Assembly: GCF_014195505.1 (NCBI RefSeq)
Contig: NZ_JACIBV010000001.1
Coordinates: 4,712,001 to 4,776,000 of the forward strand
DNA: 64,000 nt
Source of the DNA: Nonomuraea dietziae
Lineage (GTDB): Bacteria; Actinomycetota; Actinomycetes; Streptosporangiales; Streptosporangiaceae
Direction of reading: 5' to 3'
Shown here: in pieces, positions 26,503 to 35,425 of the stretch
Position numbering within the stretch: the stretch's first letter is position 1
Layout: the number at the start of each line of letters is the position of its first letter
Notes under the pieces: model-generated
What the model saw: the letters and a program-made list of their open reading frames with translations, nothing else
Told to the model about the DNA's origin: nothing
Database searches by the model: none
Program-made: the position numbers and the translations under genes

Positions 26503-27668
26503 ACGGGGCGTTGCACCCTGGCCGCCCTCGCCGCGGTCCCCGCGCGGCGGGGCAGGCCCACGGTGACGACCAGCCCGCCCTCGGGGCGGGGAAGCGCGGT
26601 GACGGTGCCGCCGTGCGCGTCGACGATGGCCCTGACGATGGACAGCCCGAGCCCCGAGCCGCGTTCGGACCTCACCCTGTCGCCCGACAGCCGTCTGAAG
26701 GGCTCGAACAGGTCGTCCACGTCGTACGGAGGCACCACTGGCCCGGTGTTCTCCACGGTGATCACCGCCGACTCGTTCTCGCTGGAGACCCTGACCCAGA
26801 TCTCTCCGTCGCGCACGTTGTACTTGATCGCGTTCTCGAGGAGGTTGAAGACGCACCTCTCCAGGAAGAGCGGGTCCCCCTCCGTCATCGCTGAGCCGAG
26901 GTCCTGGTGGATCGTGACACGCCGCCTGCGGGGGTGCAGGTCGGCCTGCTCCATCGCGGTCGCCACCACGTGACGCAGCTCGACGAGCTTGCGGGCCGAC
27001 AGCTCCTGCTCCGACTGGGCGAGCAGGAGCAGACCCTCGATCAGCCGCTCGTGGCGGGAGTTGGTCCCGAGCAGCGCCCTGGCCAGCGCCTTGAGGTCGG
27101 GCGAGGCCTCGGGCTCCTCCAGCGACACCTCCAGCACCGTACGGTTGACCGCCAGCGGGGTGCGCAACTCGTGCGAGGCGTTGGCGATGAACCTGCGCTG
27201 CGCGTCGAAGACCCTGTGGAGCCGGTCGAGCATCGCGTCGAAGGTGTCGGCCAGCCGTTTGACCTCGTCTTTCGGCCCCACCAGAGCGATGCGCTCGTGC
27301 AGGTTGCTCTCCGACAGCCGCTCCGCGGTCTCGGTGACCCTGTCGAGCGGTCGCAGCGCGCGGTCGGCCACCAGGTAGGCGACCACGACCGCGGTGATCC
27401 CGATGAGCACCATGATCATCAGAGATGAGCGCAGCATCTCCTCCAGCACGTCGGCCGCCCTGGCGCCGACCGCCCGCTTGACCTCCACGCCGATCTGATC
27501 CTTGGACGGCAACGCCGCGCCGGGGCTGGTCTTCGTGTACGCCATGACCATCTGCTTGCCCAGGGCGTTGGCCGTCAGGATGTAGGTGAACCAGAGCAGC
27601 ACCGAGCCGGCCACGAAGAACAGCGCGCCGTACAGCACGGTGAGGCGTGCCCTCAGCCCGAGCCTCAC
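26499..27668 (-). CDS. Sensor histidine kinase
   Basis: 389 residues: membrane helix (about 10-32), extracytoplasmic loop, second helix (SLMIMVLIGITAVVVAYLV), HAMP, HisKA with phospho-acceptor NASHELRTPLA, and HATPase with NLLENAIKYN and GSGLGLSIVRAIVDAHGG. GTG 27668 overlaps the response-regulator stop by 4 nt (GTGA), so the pair is translationally coupled. The stimulus is unknown; the facing export operon suggests envelope stress or a toxic compound. Confidence 0.92.
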   Translation of the reverse strand: MRLGLRARLTVLYGALFFVAGSVLLWFTYILTANALGKQMVMAYTKTSPGAALPSKDQIGVEVKRAVGARAADVLEEMLRSSLMIMVLIGITAVVVAYLVADRALRPLDRVTETAERLSESNLHERIALVGPKDEVKRLADTFDAMLDRLHRVFDAQRRFIANASHELRTPLAVNRTVLEVSLEEPEASPDLKALARALLGTNSRHERLIEGLLLLAQSEQELSARKLVELRHVVATAMEQADLHPRRRRVTIHQDLGSAMTEGDPLFLERCVFNLLENAIKYNVRDGEIWVRVSSENESAVITVENTGPVVPPYDVDDLFEPFRRLSGDRVRSERGSGLGLSIVRAIVDAHGGTVTALPRPEGGLVVTVGLPRRAGTAARAARVQRPV

Positions 27669-28309
27669 AGCCGGTATCCCTTGCCCGGCACGTTCTCCAG
27701 GACCGGAGGCGCGCCCAGCTTCCTGCGCAGCGCGGTCATGGTGACGCGCAGGACGCTGGTGTCGCCCTCGGCGAACTCGTCCCACACCTCCCTGCGCAGC
27801 TGGGCCGAGCTGACCAGCCGGCCTTCGGCGCGCATCAGCTCCCGCAGCAGGTCGAACTCCTTGCGGCTCAGCGCGACCTCGCGCCCGTCCCTGGTGACTG
27901 TACGGCGGGCGGGGTCGAGCCTGATCCCCGCCCGCTCCAGCACCGGCTGGGCCACCGTGGAGGTACGACGGGCCAGCGTCCTGATCCTGGCCACCAGCTC
28001 GGCGAAGGCGAACGGCTTGACCAGGTAGTCGTCCGCGCCGAGCGACAGCCCGTCGACCCGGTCGCGCACCTGCCCCGCCGCGGTCAGCATGAGGATCCTG
28101 CTCTTGCTCGTCAGCTCCCCGCAGACGTCGTCGCCGTGCACCTCCGGCAGGTCACGGTCGAGGACGACGACGTCGTAGTCGATGTAGGAGGCCCGCTCCA
28201 GCGCCTCCTGGCCGTCGTAGGCCACGTCGACGGCCATCGCGTGCAGCCTGAGGCCCCTCGCGACGGCGTCGGCCAGTTGTTCCTCGTCTTCGACGATCAG
28301 CACCCGCAT
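27665..28309 (-). CDS. OmpR/PhoB-family response regulator
   Basis: 214 residues. Receiver domain with VLIVEDEEQ, phospho-acceptor Asp in VVVLDRDLPEVHG and KPF lysine; C-terminal winged helix ending in VLRVTMTALRRKLG and NVPGKGYRL. It is transcribed divergently from the lipoprotein/adaptor/ABC operon and the direct repeats between them are likely its binding sites. Confidence 0.93.
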   Translation of the reverse strand: MRVLIVEDEEQLADAVARGLRLHAMAVDVAYDGQEALERASYIDYDVVVLDRDLPEVHGDDVCGELTSKSRILMLTAAGQVRDRVDGLSLGADDYLVKPFAFAELVARIRTLARRTSTVAQPVLERAGIRLDPARRTVTRDGREVALSRKEFDLLRELMRAEGRLVSSAQLRREVWDEFAEGDTSVLRVTMTALRRKLGAPPVLENVPGKGYRL

Positions 28310-28334
28310 GTCTCAGAGAGTGCAGCACCGGCTG

Positions 28335-28371
28335 TTAGTCGCGAGTAAGCGCCTTATCCGGCTTTAGCGCC
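28335..28371. promoter_or_regulatory. Four 9-bp direct repeats, probable response-regulator site
   Basis: TTAGTCGCG, GTAAGCGCC, TTATCCGGC and TTTAGCGCC follow one another at 28335, 28345, 28354 and 28363. Head-to-tail repeats of about 10 bp are the usual binding pattern of OmpR-type regulators. They fill the gap between the response regulator and the divergent lipoprotein gene. Confidence 0.45.
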
Positions 28372-28392
28372 CCGTTCGGTGAAGTGTGCCGC

Positions 28393-28917
28393 ATGAGAAC
28401 ACGACTAGTGCTGGCCTCCCTGCCACTGCTCCTCCTCACCGCCTGCGGCAGCGCCCCCACCACCGCCGAGGTGGCGAGCGCCGACGGCACGGCGAAGACC
28501 GGCAGCGCCAAGCCCAGCCCATCCGCCACGGTCGACAGGGCCGAGGCCCAGCTCAAGTTCGCGCAGTGCATGCGTGAGAACGGCGTCGACATGGCCGACC
28601 CCGACCCCAACGGCGGCATCCGCATCGAGGCCAAGAAGGGCGGCCCCGACCAGGGCGCCATGGACAAGGCCATGAAGGTCTGCAAGGAGCACCTCGACGG
28701 CGCGGTCGGCGACAAGGCCGCCCAGGATCCCAAGCGTCGCGACCAGATGCTCAAGTTCGCCCAGTGCATGCGCGAGCACGGCGTCGACATGCCCGACCCC
28801 AGCGCCGACGGCATGGTGAAGATGACCGTGCCCGAGGGCACCAGCGAGGCGACGGTCAAGGCCGCCCAGGAGGCGTGCAAGGAGCTCGCGCCCGGCATGG
28901 CTGGGGGCGGATCGTGA
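28393..28917 (+). CDS. Lipoprotein with internally duplicated Cys-containing motif
   Basis: 174 residues. Signal peptide with lipobox LLTACG. After a Ser/Pro linker two related halves follow: LKFAQCMRENGVDMADPDP ... MKVCKEHL and LKFAQCMREHGVDMPDPSA ... QEACKEL, each with a Cys pair that could form a disulfide outside the membrane. This family often precedes adaptor/ABC export genes in actinomycetes. Start ATG 28393 gives the lipoprotein signal. The stop overlaps the adaptor start (GTGA). Confidence 0.78.
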   Translation: MRTRLVLASLPLLLLTACGSAPTTAEVASADGTAKTGSAKPSPSATVDRAEAQLKFAQCMRENGVDMADPDPNGGIRIEAKKGGPDQGAMDKAMKVCKEHLDGAVGDKAAQDPKRRDQMLKFAQCMREHGVDMPDPSADGMVKMTVPEGTSEATVKAAQEACKELAPGMAGGGS

Positions 28918-29957
28918 GAAAAGGCGTTCTCGCGGGCGCCTGCCTTCTCGCGGTCGCGGCGGCGGGGACGGCGCTGGTCGTCCTCACCGAGGGCGGCAGC
29001 ACCGGCGTGGCCGCACAGAGCGCCGCGCTGGTGCCCGCCACCGCGCCCATCACCAAGCAGGACCTGGTGGACACCAAGACCGTGGAGGGCTCGCTCACCT
29101 ACTCGGGCGAGCGCCAGGTCGCCTCGGGCAAGGCGGGCACCGTCACCTGGGTTCCCGAGGAGGGCTCGATCATCAAGCGCGGCCGCTCGCTGCTCAAGAT
29201 CGACCGCGAGCCCGTCGTCCTGATGTACGGCAAGCTGCCCCTCTACAGGCCCCTGGAGCAGGGCATCGACGACGGCCCCGACGTCGAGCAGCTGGAGCGC
29301 AACCTGAGAGCGCTCGGCTACGACGACTTCACCGTCGATGACCACTTCTCCTACGCCACCTACCTGGCCGTCCTCGAATGGCAGGAGGACAGGGGCCTGC
29401 CGGAGACGGGGCGGGTGGACGCCTCCCAGGTGGTGTTCCTTCCCTCGGCGGTGAGGGTGACCGAGGCCAAGGCCGCCGTCGGCGCCAGAACCGCTCCGGG
29501 CCAGCAGGCCCTGACCGTCAGCGGCCTGCGGCGACTCGTCCACGTGGACCTCGACACCGGCGACCAGTCGCTGGCCAGGAAGGGCGCCAAGGTCGAGGTC
29601 GAGCTGCCCGGCGGCGAGACGATGGCGGGGAAGATCACCTCGGTCGGCACCGTGGCCAAGAGCGCCCAGGACGGCACGACCATCGACGTCGACATCACGC
29701 TGGCGAAGACCCCGAAGACCAGGCTCGACCAGGCCCCCGTCGAGGTCGAACTGATCAGCGAGCGCAGCGAGGACGTGCTCGCCGTACCGGTGGAGGCGCT
29801 GCTCGCGCTGCGCGAGGGCGGCTTCGGCGTCGAGGTCGTGGAGGGCGCGCGCACCCGGCTGGTCCCGGTCAAGGTCGGCGCGTTCGGCGGCGGCATGGTC
29901 GAGATCACCGGCGAGGGCCTGACCGAGGGCATGAAGGTCGGGGTGCCGTCGGAATGA
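28914..29957 (+). CDS. Membrane-anchored adaptor (HlyD/MFP-like) with peptidoglycan-binding domain
   Basis: 347 residues with an N-terminal membrane anchor, a split lipoyl/barrel domain (GTVTWVPEEGSIIKRGRSL ... LAVPVEALLALREGG) and an inserted PG_binding_1-like domain (DVEQLERNLRALGYDDFTVD ... AVLEWQEDRGLPETG). It would connect the MacB-type transporter with the cell wall. GTG 28914 overlaps the lipoprotein stop and the stop overlaps the ATPase start, so all four genes are coupled. Confidence 0.85.
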   Translation: MRKGVLAGACLLAVAAAGTALVVLTEGGSTGVAAQSAALVPATAPITKQDLVDTKTVEGSLTYSGERQVASGKAGTVTWVPEEGSIIKRGRSLLKIDREPVVLMYGKLPLYRPLEQGIDDGPDVEQLERNLRALGYDDFTVDDHFSYATYLAVLEWQEDRGLPETGRVDASQVVFLPSAVRVTEAKAAVGARTAPGQQALTVSGLRRLVHVDLDTGDQSLARKGAKVEVELPGGETMAGKITSVGTVAKSAQDGTTIDVDITLAKTPKTRLDQAPVEVELISERSEDVLAVPVEALLALREGGFGVEVVEGARTRLVPVKVGAFGGGMVEITGEGLTEGMKVGVPSE

Positions 29958-30613
29958 ACATCGTCGAGCTGCGCGGGGTCACCAAGACCTACAACGGGCA
30001 CGTCCACGCGCTGCGCGGGGTGGACCTGACCGTCTCCACGGGGGAGCTGCTGGCGATCATCGGCCCCTCAGGGTCGGGCAAGTCCACGATGCTCCACATG
30101 ATCGGCACCCTCGACCGGCCGACCACGGGGTCCGTGCGGATCGCGGGGCACTCCGTCCTTGACCTGACCGATCGGCAGCTGTCCGCGTTGCGAGCCCGCC
30201 ACCTCGGCTTCGTCTTCCAGCAGTTCCATCTCTCGCCGGGGGTGAGCGCCCTGGACAACGTGGCCGACGGGCTCCTCTACACCGGCACCCCGCTGCGCAC
30301 CCGCCGCGAGCGGGCCGCGTCGGCGCTGGAGCGCGTGGGGCTCGGACATCGGCTCGACCACAAGCCGAACCAGATGTCGGGCGGCGAGCAGCAGCGCGTC
30401 GCCGTGGCCAGGGCCGTGGTCGGCGATCCTCCGCTGCTGCTGGCCGACGAGCCGACGGGCAACCTCGACTCGGCGGCGGGCGCGGAGGTCCTGAAGATCA
30501 TCAAGGAGCTCCACGAGGGAGGCACCACGATCGCGATCATCACGCACGACAACGAGATCGCCGAATGGTGTCCCCGGCAGGTACGGGTCAGGGACGGGCT
30601 GGTGCTGTCATGA
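29954..30613 (+). CDS. MacB/LolD-type ABC transporter ATP-binding protein
   Basis: 219 residues. Walker A GPSGSGKST, Q-loop FQQFHL, signature MSGGEQQRVAVARA, Walker B LLLADEPTGNLDS and switch ITHD. The ATPTGNLD pattern is typical of the MacB/LolD/FtsE group. Start and stop both overlap neighbours by 4 nt (ATGA). Works with the following permease and preceding adaptor. Confidence 0.92.
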   Translation: MNIVELRGVTKTYNGHVHALRGVDLTVSTGELLAIIGPSGSGKSTMLHMIGTLDRPTTGSVRIAGHSVLDLTDRQLSALRARHLGFVFQQFHLSPGVSALDNVADGLLYTGTPLRTRRERAASALERVGLGHRLDHKPNQMSGGEQQRVAVARAVVGDPPLLLADEPTGNLDSAAGAEVLKIIKELHEGGTTIAIITHDNEIAEWCPRQVRVRDGLVLS

Positions 30614-31791
30614 AGCCGGCGAGGCTGAGCCTGTCCGACGTCTTCAGGGTGGGCGCGTCAGGGCTGCACGCCCGTCCGACCAGGGTGATCCTCTCGGCGC
30701 TCGGGATCGCGATCGGCATCGCCACGATGATCGCGGTGATCGGCATCTCGTCGTCGTCACGCGAGGAGCTGCTGCGCCAGCTCGACAAGCTCGGCACCAA
30801 CATGCTGACGGTCTCGGCGGGCAACACCGTCTTCGGCGAGCCGTCCAAGCTGCCCGTCGGCGCGGTCGACATGGTCTCCCGCATCGCCCCCGTCACCTCC
30901 GCCGCCGCGACGGGAACCGTCTCGACCACCGTGCGGAGGACCGCTCACATCGACGAGGCGGTCACCGGGGGCATCACCGTCCAGGCCGCGACCACCTCCC
31001 TGCTCACCACACTGGAGGGGGGCGTGGCGAAGGGGACCTGGCTGAACGACGCCACCTCCCGCCAGCCCGCCGTCGTCCTCGGCGCCAGGGCCGCCGAGCG
31101 GCTGGGGATCACCCGTACCGGGGTGCGCGTCTGGATGGGCGGCCGGTGGTTCACCGTGATCGGGATCCTCGGCCCCATGCCGCTGGCCCCCGAGATCGAA
31201 CGCTCGGCGCTCGTCGGCTTCCCCGTCGCCGAGGAGGAGCTCGGCTTCGACGGGCACCCGACGACGCTCTACGAGCGGTCCGCCGAGGAGGCGGTGGAGG
31301 GGGTGCGAGAGGTCCTGCCCCGTACGGTCAACCCGGAGAACCCCTCCGAGGTCGAGGTCAGCCGCCCGTCCGACGCGCTGGCGGCCAAGGCCGCGGCCTC
31401 GGGCGCCTTCACCAACCTGCTGCTGGGCCTCGGCGCCGTGGCGCTGCTGGTCGGCGGGGTGGGCGTGGCCAACACCATGGTCATCTCGGTGCTGGAGCGC
31501 AGGAAGGAGATCGGGCTGCGGCGCTCGCTCGGCGCCACGCGAGGGCAGGTGCGGGTCCAGTTCCTCTCCGAGTCGCTGCTGCTGTCGGCGCTGGGCGGGG
31601 TGGCGGGCGCCATCCTGGGCGCTCTGGCCACCATCGGGTACGCGCTGTCGCAGGGCTGGCCACCCGTCGTCCCGCCGTGGTCGATCGGCGGCGCGGTCGG
31701 CGCCACCCTGGTCATCGGCACGGTGGCGGGGCTGTACCCGGCCATGCGCGCGGCTCGCCTGTCACCCACGGTGGCGCTGTCCACCTCCTGA
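30610..31791 (+). CDS. MacB/FtsX-family ABC permease
   Basis: 393 residues with one N-terminal helix (about 25-48), a large extracytoplasmic domain and three C-terminal helices (GLGAVALLVGGVGVANTMVISVLERRKEIGLRR region, then two more). LERRKEIGLRRSLGATR is the conserved coupling segment. With the ATPase it forms a mechanotransmission-type exporter for peptides or lipophilic drugs. Confidence 0.9.
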   Translation: MKPARLSLSDVFRVGASGLHARPTRVILSALGIAIGIATMIAVIGISSSSREELLRQLDKLGTNMLTVSAGNTVFGEPSKLPVGAVDMVSRIAPVTSAAATGTVSTTVRRTAHIDEAVTGGITVQAATTSLLTTLEGGVAKGTWLNDATSRQPAVVLGARAAERLGITRTGVRVWMGGRWFTVIGILGPMPLAPEIERSALVGFPVAEEELGFDGHPTTLYERSAEEAVEGVREVLPRTVNPENPSEVEVSRPSDALAAKAAASGAFTNLLLGLGAVALLVGGVGVANTMVISVLERRKEIGLRRSLGATRGQVRVQFLSESLLLSALGGVAGAILGALATIGYALSQGWPPVVPPWSIGGAVGATLVIGTVAGLYPAMRAARLSPTVALSTS

Positions 31792-31800
31792 CCCCCGATC

Positions 31801-31850
31801 CGAGCAGGGCGGCGGCATCGACCCGATTCCCGATGCCGCCGCCCTGCTCG
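31801..31850. terminator. 20-bp perfect hairpin between convergent operons
   Basis: CGAGCAGGGCGGCGGCATCG (31801-31820) and its exact complement (31831-31850) with a 10-nt loop. No U-tract follows. It sits between the MacB-type operon and the converging ABC exporter operon and probably ends both transcripts. Confidence 0.65.
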
Positions 31851-31895
31851 CATGACACGGCCCCGGCCCGCGCGGGGTGATCCATGATGGCGACC

Positions 31896-33701
31896 TCAGC
31901 TCGACTCCTCCGCCTCGGTGACGAGCTCCTCGCTCCACAGCCTGCGCATCTCCGCGCAGCCGTCCAGCAGCTCGTCGAGCGGGCCGCGGCCGACGACCCT
32001 GCCGCGGTCGAGCACGACGACCTGGTCGGCCCGTTCGAGCGCCGCCTTCCTGTGCGAGACCACGAGCAGCGTCTCAGGCCCGCTCCCCTCGCGGGCCGCG
32101 TGGGCGATCCTGTCCCACAGCAACCTCTCCGTCTCCACGTCGAGCGCGGACGACAGGTCGTCCACGACCAGCAGGTCGGGCCGCCTGACCAGCGCCCGCG
32201 CGGCCGTCGCCCGCTGCAGCTGCCCTCCTGACAGCCGTACGCCACGGGGCCCGACGACCGTGTCCATGCCCTCGGGCATCGCCGCGAGGTCGTCCTCGAA
32301 GGCCGCCAGCAACAGCGCGCGCTCGATCTCGTCGTCGCCCGCCCGCCTGCCGAGCAGCAGGTTCTCCCTCAGCGACTCGGAGAACAGCCGCGGGACCTGG
32401 CTCGCGTACGCCACGCGGCCAGGAACCATGAACGTCCCTGGATCGTCGACGCGCACGCCGTTCCACAGGATCGCCCCCTCGTCCGCGGGCAGCAGACCGA
32501 GCAGGGCACGCACCAGCGTCGTCTTGCCCGCGCCGACGGCCCCCGTGATCACCGTGAACGAGCCCCGCCTGACCCGCAGGTCGACCTCGTGCACGCCACG
32601 CCCGCTCGCGTCGTGGCGGACGGTCAGCCCGCGCGCCTCGACGACCTCGAGCGCGTCGTCCCGATCCGGCGGCGGGGGGACGGCGGGCCGCTGCCTGTGG
32701 AACCAGACACCGGTGTTCCTCGACAGGTCGCCCGCGTCCTCGTGCGGCGCCATCAGTCTGGTGAGCCTCTCGGTCGAGACCTCGGCCTGGGGCAGGCGGT
32801 AGAGGATCACCCCGATGGTGCGCGGCAGCGCCGTCAGCCAGCCGACGTAGCTGGTGAACAGCGCCAGATCGCCCACGGTGAAGTCGCCACGCCGCATGGC
32901 CGTCGCGGACAGGAGCAGCACGAGTCCGACGCTGATCTCGACCGTCGCGCCCGTCGCGGTGCCCAGCAGGTCGGTGGCCAGCCGGTCCTTGACCGCCGCG
33001 TTCCTGCGCCTGCCGTTGTGCTCGCGCAGGCGCCGCATGACGGCCTCCTCCGCGCCCGCGGTCTTGATCGTCAGCACGCCGCCGAAGGTCTCCCCGAGGA
33101 CGGCCGTGACGGCCGCGCCGAGCTCCCTGGCCCGCCGGTGCAGCCTTCTGATCACGGCGTTCATGAGGCGGCTGAGCACGCCGATCGCGACCATCGGCAG
33201 CGCCAGCACCAGCGTGATGACGGGATCGATGGAGGCCATGATCGCCAGTGCGGCGCCGCCGAAGAGCGCCGCGCCCGCCAGCGCCACGGACTCGTCGACG
33301 AACTCGACGACGTCACTCACGTCGTCGCGGAAGCGCGCGACCGACTCCCCCGACGAGTGCGGCAGCCTGGTCGCGGCCGCTCCCCTCGCGGTCAGGATCG
33401 AGCGCAGGGCGTTCGACCGCAGGAGGGTCGCGGCCGCGGCCCACCAGTAGACGCCGTAGGTCCAGGCGACGACGATCACCACACCGCGGACCACCTCCAC
33501 GCCGACGAAGGCCGCGCACAGCCACAGCGCCTGCTCCAGTGCCGCGGGGCGGTGCCCGCCGATGTGGTCGAAGAGCTGCTGGAGCACCAGCCCTCCCGCG
33601 AGCGGGATGACGCTGACCGGCATCCACAGGAGCGCGCCGACGAGATAGCGGCGCAGGTCGAACCGGGCCAGCCGGGTGGCCACCAGCATCACGGGCTTCA
33701 T
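31896..33701 (-). CDS. ABC exporter half-transporter (canonical signature, degenerate Walker B)
   Basis: 601 residues: six-helix exporter membrane domain, then an ATPase domain. Walker A GAVGAGKTTLV, signature RLSGGQLQRATAARAL and Walker B LLVVDDLSSALD, where the catalytic Glu after Walker B is Asp. The partner gene directly upstream overlaps it by 4 nt. The complementary degeneracies show a heterodimeric exporter with one active and one degenerate ATP site (see partner). Substrate unknown; the ribosomal protection gene in the same operon suggests an antibiotic. Confidence 0.9.
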   Translation of the reverse strand: MKPVMLVATRLARFDLRRYLVGALLWMPVSVIPLAGGLVLQQLFDHIGGHRPAALEQALWLCAAFVGVEVVRGVVIVVAWTYGVYWWAAAATLLRSNALRSILTARGAAATRLPHSSGESVARFRDDVSDVVEFVDESVALAGAALFGGAALAIMASIDPVITLVLALPMVAIGVLSRLMNAVIRRLHRRARELGAAVTAVLGETFGGVLTIKTAGAEEAVMRRLREHNGRRRNAAVKDRLATDLLGTATGATVEISVGLVLLLSATAMRRGDFTVGDLALFTSYVGWLTALPRTIGVILYRLPQAEVSTERLTRLMAPHEDAGDLSRNTGVWFHRQRPAVPPPPDRDDALEVVEARGLTVRHDASGRGVHEVDLRVRRGSFTVITGAVGAGKTTLVRALLGLLPADEGAILWNGVRVDDPGTFMVPGRVAYASQVPRLFSESLRENLLLGRRAGDDEIERALLLAAFEDDLAAMPEGMDTVVGPRGVRLSGGQLQRATAARALVRRPDLLVVDDLSSALDVETERLLWDRIAHAAREGSGPETLLVVSHRKAALERADQVVVLDRGRVVGRGPLDELLDGCAEMRRLWSEELVTEAEESS

Positions 33702-35422
33702 CGGCGCACCTGCCCCATGTCCAGCATGCGGGAGAACCTGCTGTCAGGGTCCGCGGCGAGCTCGTGGCGGTAGCCGTACTCGACGATCCTTCCGCCGTCG
33801 ACGACGGCGATCTTGTCCACCCTGGACAGCGACGAGAGCCTGTGCGCGATGAGCACGCCTGTCCTGTCCTTGAGCAGCCGGTCGACGCTCTGCTCGATGC
33901 GCCGCTCCGTGGCGGGGTCGAGGCGGCTGGACGCCTCGTCGAGCACGACCAGCCCCGGGTCGGTGAGGAAGGCGCGGGCGAAGGCCAGCAGCTGCGCCTC
34001 GCCCGCCGAGACGCCGCGCAGCTCGGTGTCGAGCCCGTCGGGCAGCGTCGCCAGCCACTCGCCGAGACCGACGTCGGCGAGGACGGCGCGCAGGCGGTGG
34101 TCGTCGTCCAGCGGCCTGAAGAGCGTGAGATTGTCCCTGACGCTGGCGGCGAAGAGCTGCACGTCCTGCGTGACGACGCACGTCCGCGCGCGCACCGACG
34201 CGGGGTCAGCGTCGCGCAGGTCGAGCCCGCCGATCCTGACGGCGCCCTCCGTCGGGTCGTAGAGGCGCAGCACCATCCTGGCGATGGTGGTCTTGCCGCT
34301 GCCCGTACGGCCCACCAGTCCCAGCGTCTCGCCGGGCGCCAGCGTGATCGTGACGTCCGAGAGCACCCGTGTGACGTCGTCGGCGTAGGCGAAACCCACG
34401 CCGTCCAGCTCCAGGCTGAGCGGGCCCTTCGGGGGCAGTGGCCTGGGGTCGGCGGGCGGGGGAAGGGTGCGCCGCTCGGCCAGCAGCTCGCCGATGCGAG
34501 TCAGACCGGCCAGCGCCGTCTGGTACTGCCTCAGCTGGTCGATCAGGCGCTCGAACGGCGCCCGCACCATGAGCGTGTACTGGAAGAGCAGGACGGCCGT
34601 GCCGACCGTGAGCGTCCCTGACTGCCGCGTCCACGCCGCCAGCCCGAGGACGATCGCCGTACCGGCCGCGAACGCCACCGAGGTGCCCGCGAGCAGCGTG
34701 GTCCCGATCCGCGCGTCCCTGTTCTCGGCGTGGAACAGGGCGGCGCTCGCCTGGTGGAAGCGGTTCACGGCGTGCTCTCCCGCGCCGTTGGCCCTGAGAT
34801 CCTCCGCACCCGCCAGCCGTTCCTCGAGGTTGCCGAAGAGCGCCGCGCCGGCCGCCCGTGACCGAGCGGCCGACGGTACGGCCAGCCGCTGCGCGCGGGC
34901 CATGCCGTACCCGATGAGCAGGCAGTAGACCAGCAGGACGGCGCCGAGGCGCACGTCGATGGTGAGCACCATCACGATCACGCCGGCTAGGAGCAGCAGG
35001 CCTGCCACGACGTCCATCAGGAAGGCGACGACGAAGTCGGCGACGGCCACCACGTCGCCGTCCACCCTCTCGATCATCTCGCCGGGCGTGTGCCTGCCGT
35101 GGAAGGCCATGTCGAGGCCGAGCGCGTGCTCGGCGAGCCGCTCCCTGAGGCGGTTCGTGCCGTCCCACGCGAGCCTGCTCGCGAGCCAGGCGGTGAGGAG
35201 CCTGGCGACCTGGCCCGCCACGGCGAGAGCCAGGTAGCCGAGCGCGAGCAACGTCAGATGACGGGTGCTCGCTCCGCCGATCGCGTCGTCGACGAAGCCG
35301 CGCGTGAGCTGCGGCGCGGCCAGCGGCAGCGCGGTCGCGGCGACGACGGCCGCGGTGAGCGCGGCGGCGGAGCGGGGGCCGGGGCGGAGGTGGCGCAGGA
35401 CGTCGCCTGCGGAGGCGGCCAT
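33698..35422 (-). CDS. ABC exporter half-transporter (degenerate signature, canonical Walker B)
   Basis: 574 residues. Exporter membrane domain followed by ATPase domain with Walker A GRTGSGKTTIA, signature VSAGEAQLLAFARAF in place of LSGGQ, and intact Walker B LVVLDEASSRLD. Paired with the downstream subunit, one composite site would be fully canonical and the other would have both the altered signature and the Asp. The ATG comes 3 nt after the stop of the ribosomal protection gene, so all three genes are one transcript. Confidence 0.9.
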   Translation of the reverse strand: MAASAGDVLRHLRPGPRSAAALTAAVVAATALPLAAPQLTRGFVDDAIGGASTRHLTLLALGYLALAVAGQVARLLTAWLASRLAWDGTNRLRERLAEHALGLDMAFHGRHTPGEMIERVDGDVVAVADFVVAFLMDVVAGLLLLAGVIVMVLTIDVRLGAVLLVYCLLIGYGMARAQRLAVPSAARSRAAGAALFGNLEERLAGAEDLRANGAGEHAVNRFHQASAALFHAENRDARIGTTLLAGTSVAFAAGTAIVLGLAAWTRQSGTLTVGTAVLLFQYTLMVRAPFERLIDQLRQYQTALAGLTRIGELLAERRTLPPPADPRPLPPKGPLSLELDGVGFAYADDVTRVLSDVTITLAPGETLGLVGRTGSGKTTIARMVLRLYDPTEGAVRIGGLDLRDADPASVRARTCVVTQDVQLFAASVRDNLTLFRPLDDDHRLRAVLADVGLGEWLATLPDGLDTELRGVSAGEAQLLAFARAFLTDPGLVVLDEASSRLDPATERRIEQSVDRLLKDRTGVLIAHRLSSLSRVDKIAVVDGGRIVEYGYRHELAADPDSRFSRMLDMGQVRR

Positions 35423-35425
35423 CGG

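Noticed and set aside
24160..26856. A 898-codon minus-strand frame that could extend the PucR regulator upstream
   Set aside because: The upstream two thirds are antisense to the SHMT-like gene and low complexity; the PucR protein begins properly at 25128.
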